DNA of 64,000 bases, taken from Marsupella aquatica (Eukaryota > Marchantiophyta). Position 1 is the first letter of the stretch, and each line of letters starts with the position of its first letter. Below are positions 56,588 through 64,000 of this stretch, piece after piece. The DNA lies in the NCBI GenBank assembly GCA_973895155.1, contig OZ316892.1:29016001-29080000 (forward strand), in the 5' to 3' direction. The position numbers and the translations under genes were made by a program. The notes below the pieces were generated by a model. It did not search any database. It saw only the letters and a program-made list of their open reading frames with translations, and had not been told where the DNA came from.

Positions 56588-59336
56588 ATGGCTACCACAC
56601 CAGTGACCGGTCAGGCGCCAATCGTGTCTCATCCTGAGCCTGTGGGGAAGATTGACAACGAAGCGGCTGCGGAGAATGTGATGAAACAGTACGAGTTCAT
56701 GAAGCTAGCCACCGCGGAACCTGGCGATAAGTCCGTTGTCTGGCCTGAGGAAATGAGACCGGACATCGCGCACGACCAATACGATTTTGAGCTTCCTATC
56801 ATCGATCTGTCATCAGTACTCAAATTGCAGAGCCTGCGGAGAGAACTCGACCAATTGAAGGGCGATGCAAATAATCGGAGCGCTTTGGAGGCAGAAATCG
56901 AGGCTTGCGAAGCAGCGAAATCGGATGTTGCGAAAGAGATTCGAGCGGCTTGCCAGGAGTATGGCTTCTTTCAAATAATTAATTCCGGCTTTCCCGTGGA
57001 AGTTGTGGAAAACTTCAGGGAATCTTGTCGGCTAATATTTGACCTTCCTTTTGAGGTAAGATCCACGCTGTGGGTGTCTGTCGCCGTCTACCATGGGAGA
57101 ATTGTAAGTGGGAATCTCCTATCACCGCTCAAATTTACTTGAATGCAGTCAACCATGAACGTCATGTCTGGAGTCTCACCCTCAACGTCCAACATCTCTT
57201 CAGGGGAGGCGAGTAACATCTAATTGAAGCGTTTTCTATGGATACATTACTTCTTGAATCATTGACTCAATCATCACACTAGGATGTGGATCAGATACCT
57301 CTGACTCAGTCTGTTGTTTATACAAGAAAGGCCTTAGCAGGCTAGACTGATAGTATTGGTTATTATCGCGGACCCACTGTTAGGTCCGCCAGTTCCTTTT
57401 CACTCTGCCTCTCCTGCTGCGGTGGTTAAATTTCTAGTTTAGCTTCCTTTCCTTTAGTTGGAGTCTACTTCCCTCTTGGTTTCAGGCTCACCCGGTTTTT
57501 GGCTGCATGACCTTTGGTCCTCCCGGGTGCCGACCCCCTTTAGTGGGGCCACCCCTGTTGTATGTTGGCTTTAATTCAATTTGTTTTTTCGAGGCAAAAA
57601 GAAAGGCCTTAGCAGACTGCATATGGGGTTCAACTGCAATTCGTTATCTTCCCAGTTTGATATGCTTCTGTATTACCTATTTCTCAAATAATGTATACAT
57701 CAGAGTCATGTCGAATATCTGCCTCTGCGGTCTAGTAGGGTACCCTGTCGCAGCCACACACATGACCTAGCTCTTTACCGCTTCCCAATGTGCCCAGTCA
57801 ATGTGAACCTAGACCTCTACGTGATCTCATCCACCCTTGGATATGAAAGGATATTGATCCTGCTGGATTGAATTTGCAGGAGAAGATGAAAATAGAAGAG
57901 AAGATAATCCCAGCGAAGGCAGCAGTACCTGGTTACACGCAAATCAAGCGTAACAATGCATTTACCCAGATGAACCCATCCCACAGTTGGAGTGAAGGTT
58001 TTGATGTGGAGGCGCCGGAGAAGATGTATCCGGGTAGATTGGAGGAGATTGCAAACATTCTCTATCCTGGTGAGCTTGAAAATAGCACGAAAGGTCAAAA
58101 CTTAAGGTGAGCTGGTTCAACTCCAAGAAGGCATCTAAGGCTGCCAAAGTTCCGACCTCCGAGAACGTCCCAAAACTGCCAATTAGAGAATTCCTTGAGA
58201 GAGGTTTCTCAAAGTTGTTGCGTGGGACAGTTGTCCTACGGTCAGATTGATGACAAATTGAGAAATTTATGAAATCTGCATTCTGAGTTGACCAGCAGAT
58301 ATCGTTGACACTTTCTATTTTGATCAGATCTAGCAGCGAAGAGTATGGAAAGCAATCGAGCAGAGTGATCTTCACACTGCTGGACTTGATAGTCGCCAGT
58401 CTTGGAATCCCCGAGGAAGCTGTGAACGATTTACTGGGTGATAGACGGAAGACGCAGGTCACTGCCAGGATAAGAGTGAACAACTATCCCGTCTGTGAAC
58501 ATCCCGAACTTACATGGGGACTTAGATCCCACACCGATCCCGATGTTATCACCCTTCTGCACCAGGATGCCGTGGGGGGGCTGCAGATTCGTTTCAGGGA
58601 TGGGAGCTGGCATGGAGTGCAACCCAAGCCTGGTGCTTTTATCATCAACTGTGGCGATTTTCTTCAGGTGCTTCCTTTTTCTGAATCCTTCACCATTTGT
58701 TGAGGGTTGGATGTTTCGTACAGGGTTTCCGCAAGAGAACCAAGTCAAATTTGAGTGAGTCTATTCTTGCAAGACAGCTAAATTGCCTGAGTGCCCTTTG
58801 GCTCAGAGGAGCGCCAAAATTCTTATGACATAGTGAGGTAGTAGCATAACCTGGGAGTCTGCTGAAACAATAGGATGGAGCCAAGTATTTAACATGCTCC
58901 ATCGTATTGATCAATTTGCCGTGCTCGAGAGAGTGTCGATTTCTAACCTTTGGAGTAAATACATATACTCAGTGTGAGTAAAGGTAGGCTTGGAATGTTG
59001 CCTCCTCTTGAGTTTCCTTGTGAGTTGCATTTGTATGGGCAGGGAGGTCTGCTTAGTTTCAGTCCTTGGGTTGTGCAGGCTTGGACGAATGGGAGATTCC
59101 TAAGTGCAGAGCACAGGGTGGTGGCTAATGATAAAAGCAGGCGCATATCAATCGCATATTTTGCATTGAGCGACCTTTTCTTCGTTCTCAGTCCAAGACC
59201 AGAGTGTGTGGATGCAGAGCACCCTCTTCGATACAAGCCATTTACAACACTAGACTACATCAAAGCACTCATGTCTCTTGGCATAGCTAGGGAAAGAGGG
59301 GAGCTCCTGGAGAAAGCCTTTGGTATACATACTTGA
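56588..59336 (+). CDS. 2-oxoglutarate/Fe(II)-dependent dioxygenase
   Basis: Four exons: 56588-57055, 57880-58106, 58328-58667 and 59079-59336, all GT-AG and in phase (0, 2, 0), giving 430 residues. The DIOX_N part has LPIIDLS and ACQEYGFFQIINSG. The catalytic jelly-roll has HTDPDVITLL (first His and Asp iron ligands), GLQIRFRDGSW, GAFIINCGDFLQAWTNGRF, EHRVV (second His) and RRISIAYF (R-x-S, 2OG binding). This is the soluble plant DOXC class that oxidises hormones and specialised metabolites; the substrate is not evident. Between IDLS and the DIOX_N helix lies a charged insert of about 25 residues not usual in the family. NHG of relatives reads NSG. A tail-like repeat sits in intron 1 (57395-57600). 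Convergent with REV7, 620 bp apart. Confidence 0.93.
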
Positions 59337-59956
59337 AGTTCCAGACCACCAGGGCAACTTTGTTCCCACTGAACGGATCGCTGGAGCGCTAGATTCAGTA
59401 ATATTCGAGATTTACATTCCGCAGTGTCAATTATGAATCAAGGACAGAAAGATATGGTATGCGATATTTTCATATTTGCGCAGCGTACTGTGTAACAGCG
59501 AATTCAAATACTGATATTATTGGCATGGAGGGTTTTGAACACGATTGTGCATTTTCTGGATTCTGTTATTCAGTTTCTTTTGAGTTCGATTGCTTTTGAA
59601 TTTTTTGAGTCCAGTTTGCATTCCAGAGCCTGCAAGGTTTTACCCAATGATGACACACTGCTGAGCTAACGAGCTCGCAAAAATCCTTCCTCGTAATGCT
59701 ATCTGATAAAATGTTGCATTTCACTTGTTGTATGCCTGCAAATTTTGACCGAGAGATGATACACAGTTTACTAAGCCACGAAGCTTGCAGTCATGGCCTA
59801 ACAAGTCGTCAAATGAGACCACCTTCCATGAATTTCCAACAACGGTATTGAATTCCTTTGCATAATTGATTGCATCATGACATGTCCTGTTGTGGCTTCC
59901 GCCAATTAAGCAGCTAACAAGGCCTAACAAATGATTAATTCGCTTTGCAATTCTAG

Positions 59957-61290
59957 TTAGGTTGTAGAAGGATGTTCAATGAATAATTGAACACTCAAGG
60001 GGTCACTGGACATGGATTTGATTGGTGTAATCCGGCCTGGTTGTTCCCAAGACTGTAAGTCTGCTGAGATCCAAAAATGTCCCTGGCCTTTAGCATCTCC
60101 CGGCAACTTCTTCGAGTAAACAACTATTTCAAATGAGCAATCTGTAAATTCACAAACGAAAAGATGGTTCTTAGGAAGGCCTATAGCTTCAGCCGTCGTT
60201 TACCACCACACAAAAACTAAATATAGGCTAAACAGAGAAAGAACGAGTCCGGTACAGCAATGAAAGGAAAGGACACAATTCAGGAGAAACTTGACTTGAC
60301 TTGGAAGTCCACATAAATGCCAAGGAGACAGCGACATGAGCTAAAGGTTTACTCCATAGAGTATCAGTCAAGTTAAATCCTTTGAAAAAAAATGAAAATG
60401 GGCTGAGGGCCAACCATCAAACTTGAAGAGTACGAGTCAATGATACCGGTCACTCAATGTTGTCAATAAATGATCAGATATGATCAACAAGTGGACGGAA
60501 AGGGGTATGATTGACCTGGAGGGAGAGGCCGCATCAGTGATTCTGATGAAGAGAGCTTTATGAGAAAACCACGTAGGGCATACTCCATATCATTGATCGG
60601 TGTAGCTCCAAATGCTTGATTCAGGTTCAGCTTGAACACGAATTTCTCCACTATCATTTGCTTGCTATCCAAAAATGTGACTGCAAATTTTTCAACATGG
60701 CCCTGGTTGATTCAAAGACGTCAAGGAACACACAATAAGCACAGCTCTTGGGCAATGACGTCTACAAGGACGTACAACCTCGAGATGGCTTTAGGTGAGG
60801 TAGTATCCTTGTTAGGATTTGGAATGAACTACGAAGTCTCTCCACAAAGCAAGTTGCGGTAAAAATATAAACAACCGTTCATTGTGTTAGGTTCCAGAAG
60901 TTGAGGTTCCCAATAATGAGGTTCAGAGTTCTTACTTGTCGAATCAGAGGGTGCAAATTCGTGACAGCAGAATGGATATACTCTCGTAACTCTTGATGGC
61001 GGATCCATTGAACGGGAACATTAAAGTGACGACGCCGCTCGAAAATTTCTGCAACCAAACATCTGGAATTCAAACAGCTACCACGGAGGGAATCTTCGAA
61101 CATTTCCTGTACAAGCGGCACATGTTTCCAGAAGCCACAGAGAAAAAGGGATGAGGATTTAGGACAGACCTGCAGGGTATATGTTGCGAATTTGCAGCAC
61201 TTGATGAATTGCGACCTCCAAAAACTCGCACAAAAAATCAGTCACCTCTCCTGCAGAAGAAATCCTGGCGCAATTTAGAGACTGGGACAT
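59957..61290 (-). CDS. REV7: REV7 / MAD2B (HORMA-domain) protein
   Basis: Four exons join in perfect phase: 61290-61170, 61048-60936, 60702-60516 and 60141-59957 (stop TAA 59959-59957), coding 201 residues. The family is near 210. Signatures of REV7/MAD2L2 run the length: VTDFLCEFLEVAIHQVLQIR, IFERRRHFNVPVQ, HQELREYIHSAV, EKFVFKL, YALRGFLIKLS, PLPP, then SWEQPGRITPIKSM and LSVQLFIEHP in the seat-belt end. REV7 is the HORMA subunit that bridges REV3 and REV1 in DNA polymerase zeta for translesion synthesis and takes part in other DNA-repair complexes in the nucleus. Start chosen at the ATG placing the usual distance before the HORMA domain. No damage is visible, and it is probably functional. 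Confidence 0.94.
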
Positions 61291-61660
61291 AAGCTGATGC
61301 CAATGCCCAGAGATCAGTGTGAGAACTAGCAAACAGAGATAAAAGATCTAATCAGAGAGGTACGAAAACGTATGTGAGTGGCTGCAATAGTCCTCAATTG
61401 TGGTCGAGACCCTGAACACTACAGAGAAACATGTGGAATTATGGGTTTTACCTGAAGCAATCATAGCCATGGTGGGGACCTTGACATCTAAAGCGGACCG
61501 TCAGTAGCATCGCCCCTGGATTTCGTCCCTTTCGTCGAGGAGGGTTTGGCTCCAAACTCCATGGAGGCAGGATTTTCGATCAGTCCAGGCAGAGCTTCTC
61601 ATAGCATCTCAGAAAAGGAAATGGCATTCTGACGAGATCATGCTACTGCCCTGCCGGTAA

Positions 61661-61770
61661 TCACACATTTTGATATGGTAATATAATTACGCATTTTGAT
61701 GTGGTAATATAATTCTCACACATTTTGATATGGTAATATAATTACGCATTTTGATGTGGTAATATAATTC
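61661..61770. repeat. 55-bp tandem duplication
   Basis: Two copies (61661-61715 and 61716-61770), each made of two half-units ATTTTGATATGGTAATATAAT / ATTTTGATGTGGTAATATAA of about 27 bp. AT-rich. Confidence 0.9.
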
Positions 61771-62017
61771 AGAACGAAATTCAAACTCTAGGCTCATTAA
61801 AAAGCCTCGTACTCTCCTCAAGCTCGAGGCTCATTAAGAGCCTCCATACTCAGATGCCCGCATACAAATTAAGCACGAGACTCAATCTCGATGCACATTG
61901 ATGGCCCCTAATCGTACACTAATGTCATTAGCAGGTTTCGGGCAGTTTAGGGTGCCACGAAGCCTGCCCCAACAGGGACACCCTTGAAATCGCCCTTGCA
62001 CCTCCGCTCACGCCAGG

Positions 62018-62103
62018 CCCTGCGCCCACGCCTCATGGCCCCCGACCCTGAACCCAAAGGCCCTGCACCCGCGCCTCATGGCCCCCGACCCTGAACCTAA
62101 AGG
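62018..62103. repeat. 43-bp C-rich tandem duplication
   Basis: CCCTGCGCCCACGCCTCATG and the rest of the 43-bp unit is repeated once with four or so changes. Confidence 0.85.
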
Positions 62104-62295
62104 CCCTGCTTCCCGTCGTGCCTCCCTCCCGTCACGACGCAACACCCCGTCGCCACGCAGGACCCCGTCGCCACACAACACAAAAATACGCCCTTCCCTA
62201 CGCTTTCAAACATCGGCGACTACGACCCCCTAGTTGCAGTCTCGGTTTAGGGTCGAGAACAAGGCGGACATTGGATCGCATATCCTCTACGCAGA

Positions 62296-63208
62296 TTGTT
62301 CGCAGCAAGGGCGGTGACAGATTGGAAACCCAGGCAAACCCAGGCAAGTCACTCATCTGCGAGTGAAATGACTACTTTGACTGATGTTCATCGTGCTGTT
62401 CAGGACAGACATACGGTGCTCGTGGGTCCAATGCAGGTCCGAATTCTTAATTTTGCAACTCCAAACCCGTTTCCCAGGAAGTTTACTTACCGTGGATGCA
62501 CTCAGAGAACCGTCGGAGGAATGTGTAAGGTTTCCATTGAAGGACCGGATCATAAGCATTGCCTGCACGATTCTCGGGAGAATGGAAATTATGTGCACAT
62601 GTTCCGTTTTCAGCTCATTGTCTCAGACGACACTTTACAAATGAACTGTCGCACACCTGCATTACGTGCTTCTATTTGGGATGCAGCGACTAATCTATTG
62701 CAGACGTTTGCACCCGAATTGGCTGCTATGGATGCCGCTGACCAATTGTTGTTGGTGCACGAATGTATTAAGGACTTGCCGGTTGTCAATGTTACAATCA
62801 GGGTGCAACAGGGTTTTGCTCATCTGCAGGAGCTGAAATCATTTCCGCCCAGAGCATTATGGCACACAGCCGTATTTGGCAGCCATCGTTGACGCCCAGG
62901 CGCGGTGTGCAACGGAGCACTCCGGGGTCACGTCGCCTGCAATCATCCCAGCTAGTCCTCTTGAAATTACTCCACCGAGGGTGGTTGTTCCCACAACATC
63001 GTCTCTTGCGCAAGCTACAAGCTCCAAGGAAGGCACACAGTACAAGACAGGCTCATCACCATTGCTAGAGACATCCAAAGGCGCCAGTGGAGTAGATGAT
63101 GAATCTCGCAGCGAGGCTGTTGATGACAATGGGAATATGACGTCTGTCGTTAAGCGACTAGCAAATGCCTTCAGTGCATCACTAGATTTTTACTCGTCTC
63201 GCCGCTGA
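62296..63208 (+). CDS. OB-fold-like protein, partly resolved
   Basis: A 198-codon frame (62296-62892; a further ATG at 62368, MTTLTDVHRAV) is followed in another frame by a Ser/Thr/Pro-rich stretch to 63208, which may be joined by an intron or a shift near 62850-62880. The first part has VHMFRFQLIVSDDTLQMNCR and RASIWDAATNLLQ with two Cys/His clusters (CTQR..CKV, HKHCLHD), a pattern reminiscent of the OB folds of POT1 or RPA-type single-strand DNA-binding proteins. The match is by eye and weak. It faces REV7 head to head, so a role in DNA maintenance would be consistent, but this is inference. Confidence 0.45.
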
Positions 63209-64000
63209 AAATAGTAGATTATCCATAGACATCATAGTGTTCTGCTACAGTGGTTGTTCTCTGGCGATATTTTGGCCTTAAACCTTTCGCCTCGTTTTGC
63301 CCACAATGTAATGGAGCCCGCTCTTCATGCGAGCAGTACATGAATACTGAAATTGGTTCATGTTTCCCTGGATCCGAAATTGGTTCATGTTTCCCTGGAT
63401 TTGTACAACGCTTACTCTATTGCAAACAAATACATGTGTGACACGGGTAACGTGTCACTTAACCAAACCCAGGTCGTAGATTAGGTCTTCTACGGACGTT
63501 AGGACCGTAGCCGTAGCGTAGATTAGCACGTATAACCATCTATTGCCATTATGAATAGATTAGGAGTAGGTTAAGATGACCGAATAATTACGAGTTCGGG
63601 AAGAGGATTATTACGCGCGACCGAGGTACGGTGGCGGCAGCGGAGTAAAAATCAGTTAGAAGTCACGCTTGGACCGAGGCGCCGACTTCAGCTCATTCAA
63701 TGACCAAAACGGCCTGGCCTTCTCACGCTCGGGCCCATCCTGGCACCTCCATAAGAGAGGAGCCGATGGCGCTGCGGGCCATTTGCTCATTTCCACCTTT
63801 TTGGAATTCGCGGACGTTGCCATCCACTTGCCTTTCTGATCGAATCAAGTCGACCTTTACCAGGAGATTGTCGAGGGATAAGAGCGGAATGTGGCAAGAT
63901 TTAGTCAGGACGAGCGAGACCTCCACAAGCAAAAGGACCAGCCAAGTGGGAACGTGGACTCAACGGACCGGACTACGAGGTTAGTATGACCCTTACAGCC
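63209..64000. other. Right edge, no gene seen
   Basis: A 27-bp direct repeat (GAAATTGGTTCATGTTTCCC) occurs twice at 63349-63402. The open frames at 63700-63984 on both strands are mirror frames with no family signs. Confidence 0.4.

Larger units (their letters stand above)
61291..62295. promoter_or_regulatory. Intergenic region between REV7 and OB-like ORF
   Basis: About 1 kb between divergent genes, likely holding both promoters. It contains a 55-bp tandem duplication at 61661-61770 (ATTTTGATATGGTAATATAA) and a C-rich 43-bp tandem duplication at 62018-62103. I see no clear TATA box. Confidence 0.4.

Noticed and set aside
1-64000. tRNA, rRNA or other structured RNA genes
   Set aside because: I looked for tRNA-like A/B boxes and rRNA cores by eye and saw none; a covariance-model scan would be decisive.

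Overview
The window is nuclear DNA of a land plant, most likely a seedless one (moss, liverwort, lycophyte or fern). Supporting this are a run of plant-type telomere repeats (CCCTAAA) at 3484-3510, GT-AG introns of about 100-900 bp, a plant-type Copia retrotransposon with an initiator-tRNA-Met primer site, CACTA/En-Spm transposons, and host genes of plant families (DOG1-domain protein, plant-type 2-oxoglutarate oxygenase, REV7/MAD2B). I cannot name the species. All gene models were joined by hand from reading frame, splice consensus and codon phase.

Layout. 1-3716 (minus): an unrecognised gene of at least three exons that runs off the left edge; its introns are filled with GC-rich palindromes and a 64-66 bp tandem array. 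4870-5225: a 72-bp tandem array, followed at 5334-8888 (+) by a broken transposase in which three TNP1/En-Spm-like repeats precede a DUF7869-like DDE domain. 9880-10200: another degraded coding remnant. 10710-14655: a likely relic LTR retroelement with a gag-like coiled-coil ORF holding two in-frame stops. 14986-21588: a complete young Copia element (identical 475-bp LTRs, TSD TGGTT, gag and pol on minus). 24510-24852: a solo LTR of a related family (TSD GGGGG).

28530-39036 is a complete 10.5-kb CACTA-type transposon, with 5'-CACAACTA termini and a 3-bp TTG duplication. It carries a TNP2 transposase (+), a divergent RS-rich accessory gene (minus), a third small minus ORF and, between TNP2 exons, a SET-domain (lysine-methyltransferase-like) exon that can splice in phase to the TNP2 N-terminal exon. 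Copies of an ACGTCGT/ACGACGTT motif cluster at both ends, in introns and in the divergent promoter. The SET exon is the most unusual object in the window. The transposon sits in the tail of an intronless poly(A)-binding-protein retrocopy (39113-40924), whose last codons now lie 10.5 kb away.

41-48.7 kb is non-coding and repeat-rich, with a protein-kinase fragment and a minisatellite. The right third holds the host genes: a DOG1-domain gene (48793-51536, +), a four-exon 2OG-Fe(II) oxygenase (56588-59336, +), a four-exon REV7 gene (59957-61290, minus, convergent with the oxygenase), and head-to-head with REV7 an OB-fold-like ORF (about 62296-63208, +). Most of the window is transposon-derived, and most transposon genes here carry frameshifts or stops.
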